Shown: positions 55,348 through 64,000, counted from the first letter of the stretch. The stretch is 64,000 nucleotides of DNA from Spongiibacter taiwanensis (GCF_023702635.1 NZ_CP098455.1:1736001-1800000), one strand, 5' to 3'. Program-made: numbers and translations. The notes: generated from the letters alone by a model not told the origin.

Positions 55348-55363
55348 AGCAGAAATGGTGCCA
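55348..55363 (-). promoter_or_regulatory. Sigma-54 promoter of urtABCDE
   Basis: Minus strand TGGCACCATTTCTGCT matches TGGCAC-N5-TTGC with one mismatch; GG and GC are 10 bases apart. Start would be near 55337, 75 bases before the urtA ATG. Confidence 0.8.
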
Positions 55364-55611
55364 ATTACACGACAAGGGGCCAGACAGCCCGCCGCCAACG
55401 GCACAGGTGCTCGACACAACATCGGGCATCAATGATGAAACAACCCAGAAGGAAATAAGCCTAACAACGGCGTTTGGCAGCCCATCCACGCTTTGGCCAC
55501 AGGGCACTACCGGTGAAAAGGCCGGACTGACGCCAGAATGAAAGATGAAACCGAAAGACGCACCTGAGTTGCGCAAGAGGGCAGCAGACCAACTCAGTGC
55601 GGCCAGCGGGA

Positions 55612-55640
55612 GCACCACAATAACGCCGGTGCACCAAAAT
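55612..55640. promoter_or_regulatory. GCACCA half-sites upstream of urtA
   Basis: GCACCACAATAACGC (55612-55626) and GCACCAAAAT (55631-55640) contain perfect NtrC-type left halves, the second the same 10-mer found twice before glnA. They are 275-300 bases upstream of the urtA start point, rather far but possible for an enhancer. The remaining gap 55263-55829 shows no gene. Confidence 0.4.
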
Positions 55641-55822
55641 TTAACATTCAGGCTTATTTTTGGTTTAACGTGCAGACAATCTCACCCTAAGTCATTGTTA
55701 TTTATCAACCTGAGTGAGGTTCGCCCGACTTCGCAGAGATGGCGAAGAGATCTAAATGGCGGGAATTTCGATACACGTACTATCGCGCGCACCATTTCAA
55801 CGCAACATCGTCAGCGCAGGCC

Positions 55823-55839
55823 GGGCGGCTCAGCCGCCC
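55823..55839 (-). terminator. Hairpin over the stop codon of ureH
   Basis: GGGCGGCT-C-AGCCGCCC spans the end of the last urease-cluster gene. A strong stem without a T-run; it may protect or end the urease message. Confidence 0.5.
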
Positions 55840-56441
55840 ACCAGAAGGAAGGTTCCGAAGCCGACGGCAAACATGGCCAGACCACCCTGCAAGGACAGCT
55901 GCAAGCGACCATCTCGTTTGGCCGCCACCGCCAGACCGCGCCGCAACGCCGCACCAACACCGACCATCGCCAGGAGCAAGCCGACGTTGAATAGCAGCAC
56001 ATGCAACAGTCCCCACGCCGCCGAGGTGTACTGGGCTGCAGGAATCAGTGCCAGCAGGGGTGCCGACCCGGCACTGCCGTGAACCAGCCCCACTAGCGCA
56101 GCATTGCGCCGATGGCCACCATAAACTCGGCCGCGATAATGCTGCTGCCACAAATGGTAGAAAGTATGGGCGCCGATCAGAATCAGCATCCACGCCACCG
56201 CTGACTCGGCCGCGGCGCTGAAGGCCTCGGGCACCGCCGCGCCAAATACCATCACCGCCAAGGCAATAATCAATACCGCCAGGCCGTGACCCAGCCCCCA
56301 GTGCAGGGCAAAGCCCACACTGCGCTTGCCATCACCACCGCTGAGTCCACTGACCGCCGCCAGGTGGTCCGGGTCAAAGGCATGCAGCACCCCGGCAGCA
56401 AAACCCAGCATCAATACGGTTTCTAGCACCTGTACATCCAT
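55830..56441 (-). CDS. ureH: UreH-type nickel permease
   Basis: 203-residue inner-membrane protein with about six hydrophobic segments. HAFDPDH (residues about 20-26) matches the HX4DH nickel signature of NiCoT/UreH transporters, supported by FALHWGLGHGLAVL and GLVHGSAGSAPLL. It imports nickel for the urease metallocentre. ATG 56441 is preceded by GGGAGA; a TTG two codons upstream is less likely. It lies 15 bases after ureG and is the last urease-cluster gene. Confidence 0.85.
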   Translation of the reverse strand: MDVQVLETVLMLGFAAGVLHAFDPDHLAAVSGLSGGDGKRSVGFALHWGLGHGLAVLIIALAVMVFGAAVPEAFSAAAESAVAWMLILIGAHTFYHLWQQHYRGRVYGGHRRNAALVGLVHGSAGSAPLLALIPAAQYTSAAWGLLHVLLFNVGLLLAMVGVGAALRRGLAVAAKRDGRLQLSLQGGLAMFAVGFGTFLLVGG

Positions 56442-56456
56442 GAACAATTCTCCCGC

Positions 56457-57074
56457 TTAGGCCGCCTGACCCAGCATGCCCTGCTCAATAATAAAGTTCA
56501 CCACGTCGTCCAGGCCCGACTCCGACTTGAGGTTGGTAAACACAAAGGGCTTGGCGCCGCGCATCTTTTTAGCATCGCGATCCATCACCTCCAAACTGGC
56601 GCCAACTAACGGCGCCAGGTCAGTTTTATTAATGATCAGCAAATCGGACCGGGTGATGCCGGGGCCACCCTTACGGGGAATCTTGTCGCCAGCAGACACA
56701 TCGATTACGTACAGGGTCAGGTCGGACAATTCCGGGCTAAAGGTGGCCGCCAGATTGTCGCCGCCGCTTTCGATCAGAATCAGCTCCAGGTCAGGAAAGC
56801 GCTTGTTTAATTCCGCCACCGCCGACAAATTCATGGAGGCATCTTCGCGAATGGCCGTGTGGGGGCACCCCCCAGTCTCGACCCCCAAGATGCGATCTTG
56901 GGCCAGCACCTCGTGACGCAGCAAAAACTCCGCATCTTCCCGGGTATAAATGTCGTTGGTGATAACGGCGATATTAAATCGATCTTTTAACTTCGCGCAG
57001 AGGCACTTAACCAGCGCCGTTTTACCTGAGCCCACCGGGCCGCCAATTCCCAGACGCAATGCCGGTTTCTTCAT
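56457..57074 (-). CDS. ureG: Urease accessory GTPase UreG
   Basis: 205-residue SIMIBI GTPase that drives nickel insertion with UreD and UreF. P-loop [31 protein letters not shown]-like metal segment (here [17 protein letters not shown] with the nickel-binding Cys-Pro-His) and guanine motif NKTDLAP are present. Standard length. 33 bases after ureF. Confidence 0.98.
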   Translation of the reverse strand: MKKPALRLGIGGPVGSGKTALVKCLCAKLKDRFNIAVITNDIYTREDAEFLLRHEVLAQDRILGVETGGCPHTAIREDASMNLSAVAELNKRFPDLELILIESGGDNLAATFSPELSDLTLYVIDVSAGDKIPRKGGPGITRSDLLIINKTDLAPLVGASLEVMDRDAKKMRGAKPFVFTNLKSESGLDDVVNFIIEQGMLGQAA

Positions 57075-57107
57075 TTTCTCTGTCTCCTAATCAATCACGC
57101 TCGGGGT

Positions 57108-57779
57108 TTACGAGCGAAACAATCTTGAATATTGGGTTTCGTGTTGTGCCGACGCCATGGCCAGACGAGGCAGCCCCACACCGATATCTTCGTCGACAAG
57201 CTGTTTAGCCGCCGCAACGGCGCGCTCCAGGCGAGGCATTAACGCTAACAGCAGGCGCTGGCCATCGGTCTGCCCCAATGGCACCAGTTTTATTGCGGCG
57301 GCCACCTGATTTTCCAGCCAGCTCCAGGCAAAGCCCTGCATGGCATCCGCCTCATTGACCTGCCAGTGGACCGCGGCCAGGGCAAATACCGTAGCAAAAC
57401 TCGGGCTGTGCTCTTCCGACCAAACCTTCGCAGCAGCGATGTCCAGGGACACCAGCAAACGATGTAACGCTTCGCCCATTTGCACATCTTCAAGCAGCAA
57501 TTCGTGGGACTCTCTGGCCGACTGCAGGTAGTCATTCCAGTAGGTAGCCGCGGACGTATCCGCCGAAGCATAGGCGCGATAAAGCCGCTGGAGCACGGGC
57601 AGATCCAGCCCCCCCAGGCTGTGCTCCAGCACTGAGCCAATCCAGTCTTCGGCTGCCGCCAGACTGTTAACCCAGCCTTGGTCGACCGCAAACTCCAGCC
57701 CCTGTGAGTAGGCGTAGGCACCGACAGGCAAGGCGGGGCTGACCAACTGCATCAGGTGCAGCAGCGGCGCATTAGCCAT
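57108..57779 (-). CDS. ureF: Urease accessory protein UreF
   Basis: 223-residue all-helical chaperone linking UreD and Ure[19 protein letters not shown] near the N-terminus is the family signature, and the C-terminal [14 protein letters not shown] is typical. I chose ATG 57779 ([12 protein letters not shown]), which overlaps the ureE stop; the open frame runs further upstream through the His-rich end of ureE and is not real there. Confidence 0.96.
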   Translation of the reverse strand: MANAPLLHLMQLVSPALPVGAYAYSQGLEFAVDQGWVNSLAAAEDWIGSVLEHSLGGLDLPVLQRLYRAYASADTSAATYWNDYLQSARESHELLLEDVQMGEALHRLLVSLDIAAAKVWSEEHSPSFATVFALAAVHWQVNEADAMQGFAWSWLENQVAAAIKLVPLGQTDGQRLLLALMPRLERAVAAAKQLVDEDIGVGLPRLAMASAQHETQYSRLFRS

Positions 57780-58269
57780 GAGTATGACCATGATGCGAAT
57801 GGCTGTGATGATCATGGTGATCATGCCCGTGGGCGTGACCAGAGCCGTGATACGCGCCATTCTCGGGGTGGAAGGGCTTCTCCGTCACCACCACCGCCAA
57901 GCCAAGACCACGCAGCATATCGTCCAACACATGGTCGTGCTGGTAGCGTAATTCCCCCGGCAATATCTGCAGGGGAACATGGCGGTTACCCAGATGGTAG
58001 GCCGCTCGGGTCAGCAGATGGAGGTCGTCAGACTGCACCTGCGATACGGTCTCCTCAGCGGCCACCACAGCAATCTTTTCGCCGCTGCTGGCCAGCAGCA
58101 CATCGCCATCGGCGAGCACTTCGCCGCGCTCGACAAACCAACCAACGTCTTTACCACACAGGGTTTTGGCGCGAAAGCGGCTGCGTTGCCGCTCTTGATA
58201 GCAGAGCACGATTTCCAGCGCGCCATCAGCTGTTGTGGCGCCCCGCGTAAATTCAAAACATTCGAGCAT
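57772..58269 (-). CDS. ureE: Urease accessory nickel metallochaperone UreE
   Basis: 165 residues. The peptide-binding N-terminal domain is followed by the metal-binding domain with the conserved [13 protein letters not shown] and the dimer-site [14 protein letters not shown]. The C-terminal tail is very His-rich (about 17 His in the last 25 residues), a nickel store as in Klebsiella UreE. ATG 58269 (MLECFEF) is chosen, just after GAGAGA; ATGs at 58287 and 58290 are also in frame. The ureF start overlaps the stop. Confidence 0.95.
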   Translation of the reverse strand: MLECFEFTRGATTADGALEIVLCYQERQRSRFRAKTLCGKDVGWFVERGEVLADGDVLLASSGEKIAVVAAEETVSQVQSDDLHLLTRAAYHLGNRHVPLQILPGELRYQHDHVLDDMLRGLGLAVVVTEKPFHPENGAYHGSGHAHGHDHHDHHSHSHHGHTHG

Positions 58270-58333
58270 TGATCTCTCACAAGTCATCATTAATTAACAC
58301 CACCCAAGGCCATCTGGCCCCCGGTTCAAAGCC

Positions 58334-58422
58334 TGCCCCGGACTCGATCCGGGGCAGAGGGACAGCAGCATCCCACCCAACATCACCACACCCTTTTGTC
58401 ATACCGGCCACCGAGCCGGTAT
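58334..58422. repeat. Two perfect hairpins between ureC and ureE
   Basis: TGCCCCGGA-CTCGA-TCCGGGGCA (58334-58356, 9-bp stem) and ATACCGGC-CACCGA-GCCGGTAT (58401-58422, 8-bp stem) lie in the 229-base gap between ureC and ureE. They resemble the hairpin cores (CCCCGGC...GAGCCGGGG) of the 152-bp repeats near ureA, so they may be members of one dispersed repeat family. They could attenuate expression of the accessory genes relative to ureABC. Confidence 0.8.
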
Positions 58423-58498
58423 CCAACGCATCAGCAAAAATGGCACTGACCTCTTTAGAACACACAGCGCATCTCTTGCGTCTCGCGTCTCCAGCAAG

Positions 58499-60202
58499 CT
58501 AAAACAAACAGTAGCGCTGGGCCAAAGGCAATTCGGTTGCCGGCTCGCAGGTCAGCACTACACCATCGGCCTTGACCTCATAGGTGTTCACATCCACTTC
58601 CATCACCGGCTGGTAGTCGTTGAGCACCATGTCCGCCTTGGTGACGCTGCGGCAGTTTTTTACCGCCACCAGCGGCCGCTCCAGGCCCAGCTCCGCGGCA
58701 ATACCCGCATCCAACGCAGCCTGACTGACAAAGCTCACCGAGGTGGCAATACAAGCCTTGCCATAGGCGCCAAACATCGGCCGGTAATGCACAGGTTGAG
58801 GTGTCGGAATCGACGCATTGGGGTCGCCCATCGGCGCCGCAGCAATAGCGCCGCCTTTGAGAATCATGGACGGCTTGATACCGAAAAACATCGGCTTCCA
58901 CAGCACGATATCTGCCAGCTTGCCGACTTCGAGCGAGCCGACCTCATGGGCGATGCCCTGGGCAATAGCCGGGTTGATGGTGTACTTGGCAATATAACGA
59001 CGGGCGCGAAAGTTATCGCTGTAGTCAGAATCTTCCGGCAGCGGCCCGCGTTGCACTTTCATTTTGTGGGCCGTCTGCCAGGTGCGACACACCACTTCAC
59101 CTACCCGCCCCATCGCCTGGGAATCAGAGGAAATCATCGAAAACGCACCCAGGTCGTGAAGGATGTCTTCCGCCGCAATAGTCTCTTTACGTATCCGCGA
59201 ATCGGCAAAGGCCACATCTTCTGGAATATTGGGATCGAGATGGTGGCACACCATCAGCATGTCCAAATGCTCGTCCACGGTATTCACGGTGTAAGGGCGC
59301 GTTGGGTTGGTAGAAGACGGCAACACATTGCTGGAACCACAGGCCTTGATAATATCCGGCGCGTGTCCGCCGCCAGCCCCCTCGGTATGGTAGGTGTGAA
59401 TGGTGCGACCCTTGAACGCCGCCAGCGTGTCTTCAACAAAACCCGACTCATTCAGGGTGTCAGTATGAATCGCCACCTGCACATCATATTTCTCGGCCAC
59501 ACTCAAACAGCAGTCGATGGCCGCCGGTGTGGTACCCCAGTCCTCATGGAGCTTCATCCCCATCGCGCCAGCCTTGATTTGCTCTTCCAGCGCTTCAGGC
59601 AAGCTGGCATTGCCCTTGCCCAAAAAGCCGAGGTTCATGGGGAAGCTCTCCGCCGCCTGCAACATTTTGCCGATATGCCAGGGGCCCGGCGTGCAGGTGG
59701 TGGCGTTGGTGCCGGTGGCCGGGCCGGTGCCTCCACCAATCATGGTGGTCACCCCGCTCATCAACGCCTCTTCAATTTGCTGGGGACAGATAAAGTGAAT
59801 ATGGGCGTCGATGCCCCCGGCGGTAACGATCTGCCCTTCCCCGGCGATCACCTCGGTGCCCGGCCCCACCACGATATCCACATCGGGCTGGATATCCGGG
59901 TTGCCCGCCTTGCCGATGGCCATGATGCGGCCGGCCTTGATCGCAATATCCGCCTTCACCACCCCCCAGTGATCAAGAATCAGGGCATTGGTTATCAGGG
60001 TGTCGGGCGTGTCGTAGCAAGACACCTGGCTCTGGCCCATGCCATCGCGGATGACCTTGCCGCCGCCGAACTTCACCTCTTCACCGTAGGTGGTGTAGTC
60101 CTTCTCGACCTCAATCCACAGCTCGGTGTCCCCCAGCCGCACCCGGTCGCCCAGGGTGGGGCCATACATATCCGCGTAGGCGCGGCGATCAATCGTGCTC
60201 AT
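58499..60202 (-). CDS. ureC: Urease alpha subunit UreC
   Basis: 567 residues, catalytic subunit hydrolysing urea to ammonia and carbamate. Nickel ligands are in [14 protein letters not shown], the carbamylated lysine in [12 protein letters not shown], further His in [14 protein letters not shown] and [15 protein letters not shown]. The mobile flap has Cys and His in [10 protein letters not shown]. All active-site residues are present. The start overlaps the ureB stop by 4 bases. Confidence 0.99.
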   Translation of the reverse strand: MSTIDRRAYADMYGPTLGDRVRLGDTELWIEVEKDYTTYGEEVKFGGGKVIRDGMGQSQVSCYDTPDTLITNALILDHWGVVKADIAIKAGRIMAIGKAGNPDIQPDVDIVVGPGTEVIAGEGQIVTAGGIDAHIHFICPQQIEEALMSGVTTMIGGGTGPATGTNATTCTPGPWHIGKMLQAAESFPMNLGFLGKGNASLPEALEEQIKAGAMGMKLHEDWGTTPAAIDCCLSVAEKYDVQVAIHTDTLNESGFVEDTLAAFKGRTIHTYHTEGAGGGHAPDIIKACGSSNVLPSSTNPTRPYTVNTVDEHLDMLMVCHHLDPNIPEDVAFADSRIRKETIAAEDILHDLGAFSMISSDSQAMGRVGEVVCRTWQTAHKMKVQRGPLPEDSDYSDNFRARRYIAKYTINPAIAQGIAHEVGSLEVGKLADIVLWKPMFFGIKPSMILKGGAIAAAPMGDPNASIPTPQPVHYRPMFGAYGKACIATSVSFVSQAALDAGIAAELGLERPLVAVKNCRSVTKADMVLNDYQPVMEVDVNTYEVKADGVVLTCEPATELPLAQRYCLF

Positions 60203-60525
60203 GGCTTGCCTCCCTGATCCAGCGGCCCCATCGTGTCACCGCGAAAACCATAGACCTCCCGCTTTCCGGCCAAAGCCACCAGCTCCACCTCCCGGCTCTG
60301 ACCAGGCTCAAAGCGCACGGCCGTGCCTGCAGCAATGTTGAGCCGAAAGCCGCGGGCCGCATTCCGATCAAACTTGAGGGCCAGATTGGTCTCGGCAAAA
60401 TGGTAGTGAGAGCCCACCTGAATCGGCCGGTCGCCACTGTTGGCCACCTCCAGGGTCAGGGTTTGGCGCCCCTCGTTTAGCGTAATATCGCCGCTGCTCG
60501 CGACCTGAATCTCTCCGGGAATCAT
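60199..60525 (-). CDS. ureB: Urease beta subunit UreB
   Basis: 108-residue structural subunit beginning [20 protein letters not shown], with [16 protein letters not shown] in the middle. ATG 60525 is the normal start, behind GAGGGGGTACAGG; the frame is open 5 codons further. It lies 11 bases after ureA and overlaps ureC. Confidence 0.98.
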   Translation of the reverse strand: MIPGEIQVASSGDITLNEGRQTLTLEVANSGDRPIQVGSHYHFAETNLALKFDRNAARGFRLNIAAGTAVRFEPGQSREVELVALAGKREVYGFRGDTMGPLDQGGKP

Positions 60526-60536
60526 CCTGTACCCCC

Positions 60537-60839
60537 TCAAACAATCGGGTTGTGAACGGTGACCAGCTTGGTCCCGTCTGGAAAGGTGGCTTCCACCTGC
60601 ACCTCGTGAATCATTTCAGCAACGCCGTCCATCACATCGGCGCGGCTCAGCACCTGCTTACCGGCACTCATCATTTCGGCAACGGTTTTACCCTCCCTCG
60701 CGCCTTCCATCACCTCGGCGGTGATCAGGGCAATAGCCTCGGGGTAATTCAACTTCAGACCCTTGGCCTTGCGCCGCTCAGCAAGCAGCGCCGCGGTAAA
60801 AATAAGCAATTTATCTTTGTCTCTGGGACTCAATTCCAT
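60537..60839 (-). CDS. ureA: Urease gamma subunit UreA
   Basis: 100-residue structural subunit: [20 protein letters not shown] at the N-terminus and LVTVHNPI at the C-terminus are standard. The ATG is preceded by GGAAGCAGAACC. First of ureABC. Uniquely here, 953 bases filled mainly with repeats separate it from ureD, so ureABC may need its own promoter, which I could not identify. Confidence 0.98.
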   Translation of the reverse strand: MELSPRDKDKLLIFTAALLAERRKAKGLKLNYPEAIALITAEVMEGAREGKTVAEMMSAGKQVLSRADVMDGVAEMIHEVQVEATFPDGTKLVTVHNPIV

Positions 60840-60891
60840 GGTTCTGCTTCCGTTATGTTTTTACTGACAGTTCTGACGTCACGCCAGCGAC

Positions 60892-61220
60892 GCTAGACGC
60901 TAGACGCTAGACGCTAGACGCTAGACGCTAGACGCTAGACGCTAGACGCTAGACGCTAGACGCTAGACGCTAGACGCTAGACGCTAGACGCTAGACGCTA
61001 GACGCTAGACGCTAGACGCTAGACGCTAGACGCTAGACGCTAGACGCTAGACGCTAGACGCTAGACGCTAGACGCTAGACGCTAGACGCTAGACGCTAGA
61101 CGCTAGACGCTAGACGCTAGACGCTAGACGCTAGACGCTAGACGCTAGACGCTAGACGCTAGACGCTAGACGCTAGACGCTAGACGCTAGACGCTAGACG
61201 CTAGACGCTAGACGCTAGAC
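60892..61220. repeat. Heptanucleotide tandem array (GCTAGAC)47
   Basis: 329 bases made of 47 perfect head-to-tail copies of GCTAGAC (GTCTAGC on the coding strand of the ure genes). I checked the phase at every 60-base line and found no variant unit. Each unit contains the palindrome CTAG, so TAG stops recur in all frames on both strands and no protein can be read through it. It begins 53 bases upstream of the ureA start codon. Confidence 0.98.
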
Positions 61221-61298
61221 GAGCATGATTTGGCACCGGCGCATGTCAAGCATTTAGCGCACTTTTTTTATTTCAACGCCAATCTCTATTCATCGCCA

Positions 61299-61685
61299 CC
61301 CCGGCCCCGAGCCGGGGTTCAGTTGCTCTCGTGTTCAAACCCCGCTGGATTCCGGATCGCAAAAGGCGCGTCCGGAATGACGGATGCTCGGAATCCTCCG
61401 GAGGTGCCGCGTCGGACACCCGACGTCAGACCCACTCCGATCTTCGTCGCCCCGGCCTCCGAGCCGGGGCCCAGCTGCTCCCATGTTCAAATCCCGCTGG
61501 ATTCCGGATCGCAAACAGCGCGTCCGGAATGACAGATGCTTGGAATCCTCCAGAGGCGCCGCGTCGGACATCCGACGTCAGACCCACTCCGCGCTTCGTC
61601 GCCCCGCCCCCCGAGCCGGGGCCCAGTTGCTCCTGTGTTCAAACCCCACTGTATTCCGGATCGCAAAAGGCGCGTCCGGAATGAC
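61299..61685. repeat. 152-bp tandem repeat, about 2.5 copies
   Basis: The landmarks GAGCCGGGG (61309, 61461, 61613) and TCCGGATCGC (61351, 61503, 61655) recur with a period of 152 bases. Copies differ at scattered positions, so they are older than the heptamer array. Each copy contains two inverted repeats: CCCCGGC/GCCGGGG and TTCCGGA/TCCGGAA. Frames open across them are repeat artefacts, not genes. Confidence 0.93.
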
Positions 61686-61792
61686 GAGTTCTTTCCAATG
61701 CGCCTATTACTGCACCCAACGCCCGAGCTCTCAGCGGCGAAGCCGCAAGTCTTAGCCTCTTCCGTCTCCCGTCAAGCGTCTCCCGACCACCT

Positions 61793-62689
61793 TCAAGTAT
61801 TCCAAATCCGCGGCCGACAGGCCGGGCGACCATTCAACAAGGGCCGCAGCTTCTCCCACAAATAGGTAAACCCACGCCGGCAGTGCTCCGGCGAATTCCC
61901 CAGGTAGCGCGCCATAAACAGATCCCGCCGTTGGGACAGCCCCCACTCCGCCTGACATTGATCATAGTAAGGCTGAGCAGCGAGGCCATCGCGCAATTCA
62001 TCCAGCAACGCCCGATCTGCGGTGAGCGTGGCAAACAGACTGCCACTTACCCAGCGGCCCGCCATTCCCCAGGGCCCATCAAGTAGGGCACTGCCACCCT
62101 GCCACAGGGTGCGCTCGCTCAGCAGCGGCCGCCCCTCTTTTAGAATAGTAAATCGCTGTAAGCAGCGCCCTTCGTCAAATGACTCACCGCTTGCACGGCG
62201 GCCAAGCACCACAATATCCCAAGCCAATAGTTGTGCCCCGGCGGCCAAGTGGAACTCATTACGAAGCTCAGCTTCGGCACCGTCAAAAATAATCGTCTCC
62301 TGGGGCAGCCACTCCAGACAGGCATCCTCTTCAACTCGGGCGCAAATACCTTGCAACTGGGGAGTCTTCTGGCGATCACTCCTGTAGGCCTTGCCCGCCG
62401 ACGGGGTGGTCACCAGCGCTGAACTACCCGCCTCAAGGGCCAGGTCCACCTGCAGTTCATCACCGGGCACCATCCCACCCGGCGGATGCAGTAGATATAA
62501 ATGACAGAGATCACCCTCTGGATAAAAAGGCCGCTGAATACGCAGCGGCCCCTTATGCAGTACATGGTACACATCCGTGCGCAGCGGTCCGCGACGCAAG
62601 CCTAATTCAATGGCCGCATGCCAGGACGGCGCCGTCGCACTTTGCCCGGCAATGTCGGCGCTCATACTGATTTGATTGGGGGCGTTCAA
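61793..62689 (-). CDS. ureD: Urease accessory protein UreD
   Basis: 298-residue scaffold that binds apo-urease and recruits UreF and UreG. Family blocks GPLRIQRPFYPEGD, LHPPGGMVPGDELQVD, TTPSAGKAYRS and the conserved QETIIFDGAEAEL are present. It is the first urease gene on the minus strand, separated from ureA by the repeat region. A sigma-54-like element lies upstream. Confidence 0.97.
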   Translation of the reverse strand: MNAPNQISMSADIAGQSATAPSWHAAIELGLRRGPLRTDVYHVLHKGPLRIQRPFYPEGDLCHLYLLHPPGGMVPGDELQVDLALEAGSSALVTTPSAGKAYRSDRQKTPQLQGICARVEEDACLEWLPQETIIFDGAEAELRNEFHLAAGAQLLAWDIVVLGRRASGESFDEGRCLQRFTILKEGRPLLSERTLWQGGSALLDGPWGMAGRWVSGSLFATLTADRALLDELRDGLAAQPYYDQCQAEWGLSQRRDLFMARYLGNSPEHCRRGFTYLWEKLRPLLNGRPACRPRIWNT

Positions 62690-62765
62690 ACAAAATCCTT
62701 ATTTTTCATTGTGCTAGGGCGAGACAACCACCTTGCCACCCCCACCTCAATTGCCCCAAAACCAG

Positions 62766-62781
62766 AGCAATATCCATACCA
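62766..62781 (-). promoter_or_regulatory. Candidate sigma-54 promoter of ureD
   Basis: Minus strand TGGTATGGATATTGCT keeps GG and GC at 10-base spacing and the TTGCT -12 box; the -24 box deviates (TGGTAT for TGGCAC). Start would be near 62755, 66 bases before the ureD ATG. I see no clear NtrC site upstream. Confidence 0.45.
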
Positions 62782-62877
62782 TCGATGAGCCAGTGTGACG
62801 GCAATGAGCATACAACAGTAAAGCCGGGCGCGCTTTTGCGCTACACTTCACCTCACAGTGCAAACCCAGATGAGTTT

Positions 62878-63150
62878 ATGAATAAGCCCGATTTTTTCAG
62901 CCAAATTGCCGACACCGCCAACCGCCTGATGAAAGAAGGCCCGGCGATACAGCAAGACATTGAAGAGAAGCTGCAAGCCCTGGTGCAGGCCCGTCTGCGC
63001 AAGATGGATCTGGTTTCCCGGGAGGAATTTGACGCCCAGGTTGCTGTGCTCAATCGCACCCGGGCCAAACTGCAGGATATGGAGAAGCAACTGGCCGAAC
63101 TCAGCGCGCAGCTGGATACCCCGGAGCCGAGCTCACCCGACAAGCCGTAA
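62878..63150 (+). CDS. ubiK: Ubiquinone biosynthesis accessory factor UbiK
   Basis: 90 residues. MNKPDFFSQIADTANRLM and the C-terminal coiled coil RTRAKLQDMEKQLAELSAQL match UbiK (YqiC, formerly BMFP family). It binds UbiJ and lipids and supports aerobic ubiquinone synthesis. ATG 62878 is the family start; the longer frame upstream is not conserved-looking. It is divergent from ureD and followed by yifB, a common pair. Confidence 0.93.
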   Translation: MNKPDFFSQIADTANRLMKEGPAIQQDIEEKLQALVQARLRKMDLVSREEFDAQVAVLNRTRAKLQDMEKQLAELSAQLDTPEPSSPDKP

Positions 63151-63226
63151 AATGCCATGCCGGTCTGGGCGATTTGGCAGCCCGGGCCAGCCAAACCGAA
63201 CACGCGCAGCGCTCAAGGATGAGTCT

Positions 63227-64000
63227 ATGCCACTTGCCACCGTTTTCAGCCGAGCCAAGCTCGGCGTTCAAGCCCCGTTAGTCACGGTCGAGGTGCACCT
63301 CTCCAGCGGCCTACCCGCCTTTAATATAGTCGGACTGCCAGAGGCAACCGTGCGAGAAGCCAGAGACCGAGTTCGCTCTGCGCTGATCAATTCGCGCTTC
63401 GAATTTCCCGTCAGCCGCATTACCGTCAACCTCGCCCCGGCCGACCTACCCAAGGAAGGCGGACGTTTCGATTTACCCATCGCCATCGGCATTTTGGTGG
63501 CCTCGGGGCAATTGCCTCTCAACAGCATCGATGGCTACGAATTTCTCGGCGAGCTGGGGCTCGGTGGTGAGCTGCGCCCGGTGGATGCCGCCCTCCCCGC
63601 CGCTGTAGCCTGCGCCGCTGAAGATAAAGTGCTCGTGGTCCCTGCCGGCAACCAGGGGCTGGCGGCCATTATCGACGCATCCGATCTGCGCGAAGCCCCC
63701 TCGCTATTGGCCGTAGTGGCCCATATGGCCGGACAAACCGCACTGCCGTTCGGCTCTGAATTAACCCCCGACGGCGAGGTGATGGCGGCAGCGTATCCCG
63801 ACCTTGCCGATGTCCGCGGCCAGGAATCCGCAAAGCGCGCTCTGGAAATCGCTGCCGCTGGCGGCCATAGCCTGCTGATGAGCGGCCCACCCGGCACAGG
63901 CAAAACCCTGCTCGCCAACCGCCTGCCCGGCATCCTGCCGCCCCTCAATGCCGAGGAGCAGCGCGACATTGCCATCGTGCAATCGGTGGCCGGCAAACCA
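63227..64000 (+). CDS. yifB: YifB/ComM-like AAA+ Mg-chelatase family protein, 5' part (runs off the window)
   Basis: The first 258 codons are present; the frame is open to the window end. The N-terminal ChlI/lon-protease-like domain reads VEVHLSSGLPAFNIVGLPEA and NLAPADLPKEGGRFDLPIA; the AAA+ domain starts with DVRGQESAKRALEIAAAGGH and Walker A MSGPPGTGKTLLA. ComM homologues are helicases that promote branch migration during natural transformation. ATG 63227 follows AAGGATGAG. Confidence 0.96.
   Translation, partial: MPLATVFSRAKLGVQAPLVTVEVHLSSGLPAFNIVGLPEATVREARDRVRSALINSRFEFPVSRITVNLAPADLPKEGGRFDLPIAIGILVASGQLPLNSIDGYEFLGELGLGGELRPVDAALPAAVACAAEDKVLVVPAGNQGLAAIIDASDLREAPSLLAVVAHMAGQTALPFGSELTPDGEVMAAAYPDLADVRGQESAKRALEIAAAGGHSLLMSGPPGTGKTLLANRLPGILPPLNAEEQRDIAIVQSVAGKP

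Noticed and set aside
55310-55618. Minus-strand frame upstream of urtA
   Set aside because: It overlaps the predicted sigma-54 promoter of urtA and has no ribosome binding site or family features.
58787-60217. 476-codon plus-strand frame opposite ureC
   Set aside because: Covers almost exactly ureC; the urease signature is unambiguous on the minus strand.
60892-61220. Heptamer array as a CRISPR
   Set aside because: Units are 7 bases with no spacers, and no cas genes are present.
61230-61865. Overlapping open frames in the 152-bp repeats
   Set aside because: They arise from repeat periodicity; no start signals and no protein-like features.

Overview
The window is chromosomal DNA of a Gammaproteobacterium. 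Housekeeping blocks and their order resemble Pseudomonas and the marine Cellvibrionales/Spongiibacteraceae: hisBHAF-panM-mutY-yggX-tRNA-Phe; xerC-yigB-sutA-glnK-amtB; glnA-(DUF4124)-ntrB-ntrC; ubiK-yifB. The family assignment is an inference from gene content, not from a marker-gene search.

Layout. 1-6263: acyl-CoA catabolism genes (acyl-CoA dehydrogenases, alpha-methylacyl-CoA racemase, aldehyde dehydrogenase, acyl-CoA ligase), then a possible outer-membrane-protein remnant. 6754-10494: Na+-dependent transporter, small membrane-anchored protein, thioesterase, thiI. 10495-15570: nitrogen control block glnA, DUF4124 gene, ntrB, ntrC with sigma-54 promoters and NtrC-like sites. 15851-21956: trmL-secB-grxC-rhodanese on the minus strand, then gpmI, envC and a ctpA-type protease. 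21990-26627: his genes, panM, mutY, yggX.

26713-41306: a 14.5-kb genomic island in the 3' end of tRNA-Phe(GAA), bounded by a perfect 21-bp direct repeat. It has a tyrosine recombinase at each end, a type I restriction-modification operon (hsdM-hsdS-hsdR-ygjP-type protease-membrane protein), and a divergent two-gene cassette. That cassette encodes a single-TRD HsdS-like protein and an HsdM-like protein whose SAM-binding and catalytic motifs are both lost; its promoter overlaps a 21-bp palindrome. The island also holds a GACAC pentanucleotide array, an HUH endonuclease-like gene and several unknown genes.

41612-44781: alpha/beta hydrolase, xerC, yigB, sutA-like gene. 45032-62689: a large nitrogen-acquisition region, almost all on the minus strand: torF-glnK-amtB plus a second glnK, a collagen-like secreted protein, urtABCDE (urea ABC importer), and ureDABCEFG with a UreH-type nickel permease. 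A perfect 47-copy heptanucleotide repeat (60892-61220) and a 152-bp tandem repeat lie inside the urease cluster between ureD and ureA. 62878-64000: ubiK and the start of yifB.

How it works together. PII (GlnK) senses nitrogen, NtrB/NtrC with sigma-54 act on glnA, ntrBC itself, torF-glnK-amtB, urtA and possibly ureD. I find sigma-54 -24/-12 elements in front of each of these. Urea is imported by Urt, hydrolysed by the nickel urease, and the ammonia (also imported by AmtB) is assimilated by GlnA. The whole urea-to-glutamine route is thus encoded and apparently co-regulated within this window.
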